Of a stretch of 8,766 nt of DNA, positions 1 to 4,799 are shown piece by piece. The stretch's first letter is position 1, and every line of letters begins with the position of its first letter. Source of the DNA: Pseudomonadota bacterium (GTDB lineage: Bacteria > Desulfobacterota > Syntrophia > Syntrophales > UBA5619); the NCBI GenBank assembly GCA_018896355.1, contig JAHIMW010000042.1, positions 1 to 8,766 of the forward strand. Reading direction: 5' to 3'. The notes below the pieces were generated by a model. The model was not told the origin of the DNA. It saw nothing but the letters and a program-made list of their open reading frames with translations, and did not search any database. A program made the translations under genes and the position numbers.

Positions 1-1
1 C

Positions 2-925
2 AACATCCGGCGCGACACGGTACTCAGCCATCTCTATCAGTGCCTGTGGGAAAACCATCCCCTCCGACAGAACGATTTTCTGATGAACTCCAGCTTGACG
101 GAGGATCAGCGGCAATCGGGATTATCATCCTTCGCCCGTCTGGGAACGGAACGGCTACGCCCCGTTTTTGAGGATCTTAACGGGACGATCCCTTATGAGG
201 AGTTGAAGCTTCTCCGTCTGCACCATCTGTGTCGGGATCAGAACCGTCCCGAAAACCATAAAACCTTTGTCTGCCTTGCCGCATCCCGGAAATACGGCGG
301 CTACTGCCTGGCGGGCAAGGAATGGGCGGAGGGAAAAATCGGACCGTGGCTCCGTCCGGTCAGCAGACAGGAAACCGGGGAACTTTCCACAAGAGAAATC
401 CGAATGAACAACGGGGATATTCCGCAATGCATGGATATCATCACCATAGAGACCCAAGGCGCCGCGTGTCATCCCTACCAGAAGGAAAATGTCCTGATTG
501 CAGAAAAACACCCCTGGATCTGGCAACGGAAATTACCCCTTGATGCCTTACCCAATCTGGCGGATGATGTGAATAGCCTCTGGCTGACGGGTTTTAACAG
601 CACAAACGGCGTGAACGACCGCGTGCCCGAAGAGACTGTGAGGGAGGCAAACGAACCGTCGCTCTACCTGATCCGGCCGGATGATTTTACCCTCATAGTG
701 TCAGACGATCTGGATGGACGAAATAAGGTTCGCGCCAGGTTCGCATATCGTGATACCCCTTATCTCCTTTCGGTGACCGATCCCGGCATCGAAAGAACGT
801 ATCTCATGAAGGACCATGGCGAGTACCCATTGATCAACAGGGATCTTTATCTGACGGTCAGTTTGGGCGAGCCTTTCAACGGCTATTGTTATAAACTGGT
901 CGCCGCCGTGATCACTATAGAATGA
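2..925 (+). CDS. C-terminal part of HTH_40-containing (RecQ-type helicase-associated) protein fused to a dual-OB (DuOB) domain; 5' end outside the window
   Basis: The frame is open from base 2 to the stop at 923-925, so this is the tail of a longer gene. An ATG at 83 exists, but the residues before it (RDTVLSHLYQCLWEN) and after it (LGTERLRPVFEDL, IPYEELKLLRL) form one continuous HTH_40-like unit, as found at the C-terminus of many RecQ-family helicases. The ATG is therefore internal. From about nt 257 the protein changes to a dual-OB domain: TFVCLAASRKYGGYCLAGKE, then WLRPVS, and DRDLYLTVSLGEP-like strands near the end. No credible start codon with a ribosome site lies between the two parts (only a TTG at 203), so I read a true fusion. 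The helicase itself is not visible. A DUF488 gene follows 12 nt later, and the context suggests nucleic-acid binding in repair or conflict. Domain names are from recognition, not a search. Confidence 0.72.
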   Translation, partial: NIRRDTVLSHLYQCLWENHPLRQNDFLMNSSLTEDQRQSGLSSFARLGTERLRPVFEDLNGTIPYEELKLLRLHHLCRDQNRPENHKTFVCLAASRKYGGYCLAGKEWAEGKIGPWLRPVSRQETGELSTREIRMNNGDIPQCMDIITIETQGAACHPYQKENVLIAEKHPWIWQRKLPLDALPNLADDVNSLWLTGFNSTNGVNDRVPEETVREANEPSLYLIRPDDFTLIVSDDLDGRNKVRARFAYRDTPYLLSVTDPGIERTYLMKDHGEYPLINRDLYLTVSLGEPFNGYCYKLVAAVITIE

Positions 926-937
926 TAAGGTTTGTAA

Positions 938-1531
938 ATGTTGGAACTTTTTACAATCGGCCATTCGATTCATTCCGTTGAGCGGTTTGTGGACCTGCTG
1001 AAGATGCATGGCGTCACCGCCCTCTGCGACGTCAGGTCCAGCCCCTACAGCCGTTACACGCCCCAGTTCAACCGCGAATCGCTGAAGGATGAATTGGCGA
1101 AACATTGTATCATTTACCTCTACCTGGGCTCGGAACTGGGTCCGCGAAGCTCCGATCCGACCTGCTACGAAAACGGAAAGGTTCAATACAACCGCCTTGC
1201 CGGCAAGGATCTTTTTCAGCAGGGGCTTGGCCGGCTGCGGAAGGGCATGACGACCCATCGCATTGCGCTCATGTGCGCCGAGAAGGATCCTCTCACATGT
1301 CACAGGATGCTCCTGATCTGCCGGAATCTGCTCGGGGACGATATCGTAATCCGGCATATCCTGGAAGATGGCTCTCTGGAAGACAATCGGGATGCAGAGA
1401 TTCGACTCATGAAGCAATTGAAAATCGATCCGGCGGATCTCTTTTCCACCGAAGCGGATCAAATCCAGCGAGCGTATGATCTCCAGGGTGAAAAGGTCGC
1501 CTATACGCTGGAGGAAGGACAGGGGACATGA
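938..1531 (+). CDS. DUF488 family protein, first copy
   Basis: This 197-residue protein shows the DUF488 (COG5483-type) signature: TIGHS at residues 6-10, DVRSSPYSRYTPQFN at 31-45, and the C-x-E-x2-P-x2-C-H-R motif at C113, E115, P118, C121-R123. The family is small and soluble, its biochemical role is unsettled, and it often sits near nucleic-acid-processing genes. The conserved Cys/Glu/His/Arg set suggests a catalytic or metal/nucleotide-binding site, which is an inference. The start at 938 has AAGG at 927-930 seven bases upstream. The gene follows the HTH_40-DuOB gene by 12 nt and shares an ATGA overlap with the next DUF488 gene, so all three are probably co-transcribed. The last ~50 residues after the core are less familiar. 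Confidence 0.88.
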   Translation: MLELFTIGHSIHSVERFVDLLKMHGVTALCDVRSSPYSRYTPQFNRESLKDELAKHCIIYLYLGSELGPRSSDPTCYENGKVQYNRLAGKDLFQQGLGRLRKGMTTHRIALMCAEKDPLTCHRMLLICRNLLGDDIVIRHILEDGSLEDNRDAEIRLMKQLKIDPADLFSTEADQIQRAYDLQGEKVAYTLEEGQGT

Positions 1532-1974
1532 TGAGCCAGATCAAGCTATTCACCATCGGCTTCACCAAGAAAACGGCGGAGGAGTTCTTTACCCGTTTGA
1601 TCAAGGCGGGCGTCAAGCGGGTGATCGACATCCGACTCAACAACGTCTCCCAACTGGCCGGTTTCGCCAAGCGGGATGATCTCCGCTATTTCCTCCGGAC
1701 GATCGGCGGGATCGATTATCTCCATCGTCCGGACCTGGCGCCGACACAGCAGATCCTGGACGCTTTCAAGAAGAGCAAGGGAAGCTGGCCGGTTTATGAG
1801 AGGGACTTTTTGGCGCTGCTCGCCGAGCGAGGAGCTGAAACGGCGGTTACCCCGGAGCTGCTGAATGAGGCATGCCTCTTGTGCAGCGAGGAAAAGCCCG
1901 CGCAATGCCATCGAAGGCTCGTTGCTGAATATCTGCATTCAAAATGGGGCAACGTGGGAATTTTGCATCTTTGA
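1528..1974 (+). CDS. DUF488 family protein, second divergent copy
   Basis: This 148-residue DUF488 protein is compact. FTIGFTKKTAEEF at residues 8-20 replaces the GHS version of the first copy, VIDIRLNN at 32-39 holds the conserved D-x-R, and LCSEEKPAQCHRRL at 118-131 carries the C-x-E-x2-P-x2-C-H-R motif. It lacks the SSPYSR loop of its neighbour, so the two copies are paralogues of different subfamilies rather than a recent duplication. The start ATG at 1528 overlaps the stop of the previous gene as ATGA, a sign of translational coupling; ATG 1531 is an alternative start one codon later. The ending (WGNVGILHL) looks like a natural family C-terminus, so the gene is intact. It is the last gene of the operon, since the next unit begins with its own promoter-like region. 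Confidence 0.88.
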   Translation: MMSQIKLFTIGFTKKTAEEFFTRLIKAGVKRVIDIRLNNVSQLAGFAKRDDLRYFLRTIGGIDYLHRPDLAPTQQILDAFKKSKGSWPVYERDFLALLAERGAETAVTPELLNEACLLCSEEKPAQCHRRLVAEYLHSKWGNVGILHL

Positions 1975-1981
1975 ACCGTCA

Positions 1982-1996
1982 ATCACCGTGGCAAGA
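1982..1996 (+). repeat. 15-nt direct repeat, copy 1
   Basis: ATCACCGTGGCAAGA occurs here, 7 bases after the stop of the second DUF488 gene, and again without mismatch at 4453-4467. After this both copies continue with similar but offset bases (TCGA here, GATCAA there). A chance exact 15-mer match is unlikely in a window this size but not excluded. It may mark one border of the accessory segment between the copies. Confidence 0.6.
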
Positions 1997-2032
1997 TCGA
2001 TATTTTTCTTCAGCATGAACCCTAAATATTTC

Positions 2033-2061
2033 TTGCGCTATTCGCGAATTGCGAATAGAAT
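2033..2061 (+). promoter_or_regulatory. Promoter with a palindromic operator in the spacer; probably leaderless start of the winged-helix/nucleotidyltransferase cassette
   Basis: A TTGCGC element at 2033-2038 and TAGAAT at 2056-2061 (5 of 6 consensus -10 positions) are separated by exactly 17 bases. The spacer is filled by a perfect inverted repeat: CTATTCGC at 2038-2045, a 5-base centre GAATT, and GCGAATAG at 2051-2058. A transcript would start about 7 bases after the -10, at or next to the ATG at 2068. No Shine-Dalgarno sequence precedes that ATG, which fits a leaderless message. The likely ligand is the winged-helix protein encoded immediately downstream (autorepression). The palindrome is seen directly; promoter and repressor roles are inferred, and the -35 match is weak (3 of 6). 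Confidence 0.5.
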
Positions 2062-2067
2062 ACGGCC

Positions 2068-2580
2068 ATGAATCTTAAACCCCAGGACATCTATATCCTT
2101 TTAAAGCTCGTCGCATTGGGTGAAAGCCAGTGGTCTTATGCATCCGTGGCCGGCGATCTGTTCATGAGCGCCTCCGAGGTCCATGCCGGTATCAAGCGGG
2201 CCGTTGCCGCACGTCTGATGCATTCGCAAAGCGGACGTCCCCTGAAAAAGTCATTGGAAGAATTTCTTATTCATGGCGTCAAATATGCTTTCCCACCGGA
2301 CCACGGCGGGCTGACCCGGGGCGTCCCTACCGGATATGCAGCGCCGCCGCTCAAGGGCATCATTTCTCAGCCGGACGAACCACCCCCCGTATGGCCGGAT
2401 CCGGAAGGCGACACCCGTGGTTATGAATTCTCGCCCCTGTACAAGACTGTCCCGAAGGCCGCGGTAAAAGATAAAATGCTTTATGAATTGCTGGCTATCG
2501 TTGACGCCATCCGCGACGGGAGAGCCCGCGAAAGAGAAATCGCTATCGAAGAACTCAAGGCGCGATTGGGATCAGTATGA
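2068..2580 (+). CDS. Winged-helix DNA-binding protein, probable antitoxin/regulator partner of an AbiEii-like nucleotidyltransferase
   Basis: This 170-residue protein has an N-terminal helix-turn-helix-like region at about residues 4-65 (DIYILLKLVAL, WSYASVAGDLFMSASEVHAG, IKRAVAARLM). A proline-rich middle follows (PPDHGGLTRGVPTGYAAPP and PPPVWPDPEGD), then a helical, charged C-terminus. The N-terminus reads as a MarR/winged-helix-type binding domain. I recognise the two-gene arrangement, in which such a protein lies directly upstream of an AbiEii/AbiGii-like nucleotidyltransferase, and I infer a type IV-like toxin-antitoxin or regulatory pair. The stop overlaps the next start as ATGA (2577-2580), implying coupling. 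The gene has its own promoter and palindrome and no Shine-Dalgarno sequence. Exact function is not demonstrated by the sequence. Confidence 0.75.
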   Translation: MNLKPQDIYILLKLVALGESQWSYASVAGDLFMSASEVHAGIKRAVAARLMHSQSGRPLKKSLEEFLIHGVKYAFPPDHGGLTRGVPTGYAAPPLKGIISQPDEPPPVWPDPEGDTRGYEFSPLYKTVPKAAVKDKMLYELLAIVDAIRDGRAREREIAIEELKARLGSV

Positions 2581-2810
2581 TCAAGAACAAAGACATCAAT
2601 ATTCGGATGATCATCCATGTGGCCAAACATCTTGGCGATCTGAGGGATAAGGTCGTTTTCGTCGGGGGTTGCGCCACAGGAATGTTCATTACGGATCCCG
2701 CCATGCCGGAAGTTCGGGCCACTCAGGATGTGGACGTCATTGTCGAGGTTACCTCACGGATGGAGTATCACCGGCTTGAGGCAGAACTCAGGAGCAAGGG
2801 TTTCAAATAG
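2577..2810 (+). CDS. AbiEii-like nucleotidyltransferase, N-terminal part ending at an in-frame amber codon
   Basis: These 77 codons encode the start of a nucleotidyltransferase. VFVGGCATG supplies the GG signature (G30-G31) and ATQDVDVIVEV the D-x-D metal-binding pair (D51, D53), as in AbiEii/MenT-type and DUF6036-like enzymes. The frame stops at TAG (2808-2810) after GFK. The same frame then continues with D-M-SENAPVCRW, exactly the sequence expected next in an uninterrupted family member, and stays open to 3284. Without the TAG the product would be about 235 residues. Known relatives transfer nucleotides to tRNA or other targets and act as toxins. Here the gene is either newly inactivated, read through at UAG, translated as two pieces, or affected by a sequencing error. 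It is coupled to the upstream winged-helix gene by ATGA. Confidence 0.75.
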   Translation: MIKNKDINIRMIIHVAKHLGDLRDKVVFVGGCATGMFITDPAMPEVRATQDVDVIVEVTSRMEYHRLEAELRSKGFK

Positions 2811-2813
2811 GAT

Positions 2814-3284
2814 ATGAGTGAAAATGCGCCTGTCTGCCGCTGGCTCGTTGAAGCGATCAAAGTCGATATCATGCCGACTCAGGAAGAGATCCTGGGGTTC
2901 TCCAACCGCTGGTATCTACCCGCGATAAAGAACGCGGATCTTATTGAATTGGAAAACGAACTGACCATCAAGCTTGTATCGCCCCCCTATTTCCTGGCAA
3001 CCAAGATTGACGCTTTCAAAGGCCGCGGCGGTGGCGATTATATGGCCAGTCACGACATGGAAGACATCATCACGATCCTGGATGGCCGACCGGAAATCAT
3101 CTCTGAAATCAGAAGCTCATCGGATGACCTGAAAGATTTTCTATCACGAACCTTCAGGACGCTTTTAGCAAATGATGAATTCCTCGATTCGATTCCCGGC
3201 CATCTTTCGCCTGATCGTGCCAGCCAGACTCGATTGCCTATGCTCATCGAGAGATTGCGGGAAATAGCAGAAATATCTGATTAG
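2814..3284 (+). CDS. AbiEii-like nucleotidyltransferase, C-terminal part (same frame, after the amber codon)
   Basis: This 156-codon stretch is in phase with the upstream fragment, and its ATG lies 4 bases after the end of the TAG. SENAPVCRW, AIKVDIMPT and GFSNRWY are typical continuations of the nucleotidyltransferase. The Asp in VDIMPT (residue 18 here, 97 of the joined protein) is the likely third metal-binding carboxylate, so the catalytic triad is divided between two reading frames. LVSPPYFLATKIDAFKGRG and HDMEDIITILDGR are the usual C-terminal helical features of AbiEii-like proteins. The piece has no frameshift or further stop, so the break is recent or tolerated. Re-initiation at ATG 2814 directly after termination is possible in position, but no strong ribosome site precedes it. 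Confidence 0.72.
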   Translation: MSENAPVCRWLVEAIKVDIMPTQEEILGFSNRWYLPAIKNADLIELENELTIKLVSPPYFLATKIDAFKGRGGGDYMASHDMEDIITILDGRPEIISEIRSSSDDLKDFLSRTFRTLLANDEFLDSIPGHLSPDRASQTRLPMLIERLREIAEISD

Positions 3285-3299
3285 CGTGTTCAAAAATAA

Positions 3300-3473
3300 T
3301 CATGGCTTCCCCTGCTTGCGGACCCAGCTCCTCACATCCTCCAGCAAGTCTTTCTTGAATTCTTTCGGCTCCAAGATCACAATGTTGGGGATCCAGGATT
3401 TGAGAATGTTCCGAATCGCCTCGTACTGGCCCATCCGGAAAGTGACAACGAGAGACCCATCTGACCTTTCTTC
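3300..3473 (-). pseudogene. Remnant of a WYL-domain transcriptional regulator (C-terminal WCX segment only)
   Basis: On the minus strand, from an upstream TAA at 3474-3476 to a TGA at 3300-3302, 57 codons read DGSLVVTFRMGQYEAI, then ILKSWIPNIVILEPKEF and DVRSWVRKQGKP. This is the pattern of the extreme C-terminus of WYL/WCX regulators (a strand, a helix, a V-L-E-P motif, a final helix). Such proteins are normally about 300 residues with an N-terminal HTH and the WYL domain. Neither is present, and I could not find them in other frames of 3474-3625. It is therefore a relic with no start codon of its own, convergent with the nucleotidyltransferase gene. WYL regulators often control defence or repair loci. 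Confidence 0.68.
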
Positions 3474-3527
3474 TTAAGAGCGGTTTATTGGTCTCCTCGG
3501 TTTCGGCTTATAGCACATCCAAGGGAT

Positions 3528-3629
3528 TTGCCGGAACTTCAGAAACAGATCGAAGAGCGCGATAAATACCGGAAGGAGATCCTCATCTACAAGAAACGCA
3601 TGGTCTATCTGGAAAGGCTATTAAGATGA
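3528..3629 (+). CDS. Possible small coiled-coil ORF coupled to the thermonuclease gene
   Basis: An open frame from 3465 has a TTG start candidate at 3528 and ends at TGA 3627-3629, overlapping the thermonuclease ATG at 3626 as ATGA. The 33-codon product (LPELQKQIEERDKY, then RKEILIYKKRMVYLERLLR) is strongly charged and helical. It could equally be the tail of a larger gene whose front has been lost. The evidence for translation is the ATGA overlap and the amphipathic composition. The start is weak (AGGG lies almost directly against the TTG). I do not recognise the product and suggest no function. Confidence 0.25.
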   Translation: MPELQKQIEERDKYRKEILIYKKRMVYLERLLR

Positions 3630-4153
3630 TTAAAGTTCGCAAACCACTCCTATTGATACTCGCGGCCCTGGTTGTCCTCGGCGCAGTCGCCATCCAGGCC
3701 GCGCCCATCCGAACCGTCACCGCCACGATTACCAAGATCTCTGACGGCGATACGGTGCAGGCCATCACACCGGAGGGGACCAAGCTGAAGGTCCGCCTCT
3801 ACGGCATTGATGCTCCGGAGACCCCCAAGGGGGCTAAACCGGGAGAGCCGTTCGGCAATGCCTCCCGGGATTATCTTGCCTCTCTGATCAACCAGCGATC
3901 CGTCAAGGTAGAGATCCTCGATATTGACCGTTACCGGAGGATGGTCGCCATCCTCCGGCTGGCGGAGCGGAATGTGAACCAGGAAATGATCGCCGCCGGC
4001 ATGGCCGAGGCCTATGTGGAGTATCTGAAAAAGCCCTATCGCGCCCCCTTCATCCAGGCGGAACAGGAGGCCAAAGCCCAAGGGAGAGGGGTCTGGTCCC
4101 AGGGCAGCCGCTATGAAAGGCCCTCCCGGTTCAGGAAGCGGATGGGGAGTTAG
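3626..4153 (+). CDS. Exported thermonuclease (SNase-like, TNase family)
   Basis: This 175-residue protein has an N-terminal signal: basic MIKVRK, a hydrophobic stretch at residues 7-24, and a likely cleavage near AIQA-AP (25/26). One SNase (OB-fold) domain follows. By comparison with staphylococcal nuclease the key residues are present: D40 and D42 in SDGDTV (D19/D21), R57 in KVRLYGIDAPET (R35), D62 and E65 (D40/E43), and R105 in DRYRRMV (R87). The usual Gly before that last Arg (D-x-Y-G-R) is Arg here. The enzyme would be a Ca-dependent endonuclease of DNA and RNA acting outside the cytoplasm. AAGG at 3614-3617 is 8 bases before the ATG, and the start overlaps a small upstream frame. The tail after ~155 (RYERPSRFRKRMGS) is basic. 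Confidence 0.92.
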   Translation: MIKVRKPLLLILAALVVLGAVAIQAAPIRTVTATITKISDGDTVQAITPEGTKLKVRLYGIDAPETPKGAKPGEPFGNASRDYLASLINQRSVKVEILDIDRYRRMVAILRLAERNVNQEMIAAGMAEAYVEYLKKPYRAPFIQAEQEAKAQGRGVWSQGSRYERPSRFRKRMGS

Positions 4154-4230
4154 GGACTGATGATCCTGTAAAGAAAAGCTCATCCACAAGGGGAGCCTGC
4201 TGTGGGTGGGCGCCATCGGACGCTAAATAT

Positions 4231-4270
4231 TGATGTAAAATAAACATCAAATGATGTATAATAACCATCA
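4231..4270 (+). promoter_or_regulatory. Two tandem 19-bp palindromic operators overlapping a -10 element
   Basis: Two similar inverted repeats stand side by side: TGATGT-N7-ACATCA at 4231-4249 and TGATGT-N7-CCATCA at 4252-4270. Their starts are 21 bases apart, about two turns of the helix, so two dimers would bind on the same face. The N7 centres are AT-rich (AAAATAA and ATAATAA). TATAAT at 4257-4262 inside the second repeat is a perfect -10. No good -35 is spaced correctly (TTGATG at 4230 is 21 bases away). The site lies just upstream of a winged-helix gene and is most simply its autoregulatory operator. The repeats are seen; the binding partner is inferred. Confidence 0.6.
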
Positions 4271-4282
4271 TTGGAGATGGCC

Positions 4283-4453
4283 ATGCTGCATAAACTGTTT
4301 TCCTCGAAAGTCCGGATAGAGCTGTTGAACACCTTCTTTCTGCACCCGGAAAAATCGTTCTACCTCCGGGAATTGGAAAGGATCACGGGAGAGGACTATA
4401 AGAACGTCAGCACCGAATTGAAAAACCTTGAATCCATAGGGCTTCTGACCTGA
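4283..4453 (+). CDS. Truncated winged-helix regulator (type usually paired with MNT-like nucleotidyltransferases)
   Basis: The product is 56 residues from ATG 4283, chosen because GGAG at 4273-4276 sits 6 bases upstream; TTG 4271 and ATG 4277 are in frame but worse placed. MLHKLFSSKVRIELLNTFF, then FYLRELERITGEDYKNVSTE and LKNLESIGLLT match the helix-turn-helix part of small winged-helix proteins that often precede or are fused to minimal nucleotidyltransferase domains. Those usually continue through a wing (a Gly/Arg-rich hairpin and Y-x-V-N) for another 30-40 residues or more. Here the frame stops immediately after GLLT, where a 15-nt repeat shared with 1982-1996 begins. The protein can still contain the recognition helix but lacks the wing, and no nucleotidyltransferase follows. 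It is most likely the 5' remnant of a recombined gene. Confidence 0.6.
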   Translation: MLHKLFSSKVRIELLNTFFLHPEKSFYLRELERITGEDYKNVSTELKNLESIGLLT

Positions 4454-4467
4454 TCACCGTGGCAAGA
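4453..4467 (+). repeat. 15-nt direct repeat, copy 2
   Basis: ATCACCGTGGCAAGA is identical to 1982-1996. Its first base is the last base of the TGA that ends the truncated winged-helix gene, so the loss of winged-helix homology coincides with the repeat. The following ~65 bases to 4531 contain no gene that I can recognise. Confidence 0.6.
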
Positions 4468-4531
4468 GATCAACATGGGTGCGTGACAAATCGAGAGGTG
4501 ACGGCACCCTGGTTAAGAGAAGTCGGCAGAC

Positions 4532-4559
4532 TTGACATATTGCCGATGAGGGGTAACAT
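4532..4559 (+). promoter_or_regulatory. Sigma-70-like promoter of the SRAP gene fragment
   Basis: A perfect TTGACA -35 at 4532-4537 is followed after 16 bases by TAACAT at 4554-4559 (4 of 6). The ATG of the SRAP gene lies 12 bases further on, with AAGGA at 4563-4567 as a ribosome site 4 bases before it. The leader would be very short. I see no clear LexA-type box around it. Confidence 0.42.
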
Positions 4560-4571
4560 CCCAAGGAAACC

Positions 4572-4799
4572 ATGTGCGGTCGCTTTATCCTCTTGACTGA
4601 TTTATCCGTAATCGTGGAGTCCTTCCGTATCGGAGAGGTCGCTGCCGAATATAGGCCCGGCAGCAACATTGCTCCGGGCCAGCAAATTTTAGCGGTCATC
4701 CGGGATGAGGGTATCAATAAGCTGGTCGATTTATGCCACAGGCCCATAAGGCAATCAAATTACTGGCCCTCACACCCACCAGCCGGACCTTCTTTTTGA
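4572..4799 (+). pseudogene. yedK: 5' fragment of an SRAP (YedK/HMCES-like) abasic-site protein gene
   Basis: The product begins MCGRFILLTDL, with the invariant Cys2 that, after Met removal, forms the thiazolidine cross-link to abasic sites in SRAP proteins. EYRPGSNIAPGQQILAV at about residues 26-42 has the conserved N-I-A-P-x-Q motif. Family members are around 200-230 residues and continue with a M-R-W-G-L-I-P-x-W block. Here the resemblance ends near residue 54 (NKLVDL), and about 20 unrelated residues follow before the stop. The conserved Glu and His of the active site, further along in normal proteins, are absent. The last 86 bases overlap the 3' end of the minus-strand dinB gene, so the fragment was joined to dinB by a deletion or rearrangement. 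A promoter and ribosome site are still present. Confidence 0.72.

Noticed and set aside
701..1462. Long minus-strand open frame (253 codons)
   Set aside because: It lies opposite the DuOB and first DUF488 genes, which have clear family motifs; its translation has no recognisable domain and no ribosome site.
2808..2810. Pyrrolysine codon in the nucleotidyltransferase
   Set aside because: An in-frame TAG alone is not evidence; no Pyl machinery is visible in the window and the position is not a conserved catalytic residue, so only an interruption is claimed.
4184..4205. Hairpin CCACA/TGTGG as a terminator
   Set aside because: Only a 5-bp stem with a 12-base loop and no following T run.
3650..4216. 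Minus-strand open frame opposite the thermonuclease (188 codons)
   Set aside because: It is a shadow of the SNase gene. The Pro/Gly/Leu-rich translation is typical of antisense of a GC-rich codon pattern.
4164..4226. Short frame ending SLLWVGAIGR after the thermonuclease gene
   Set aside because: It looks protein-like but only about 20 codons are open and there is no start or confident family match; it may be a relic of a lost gene.
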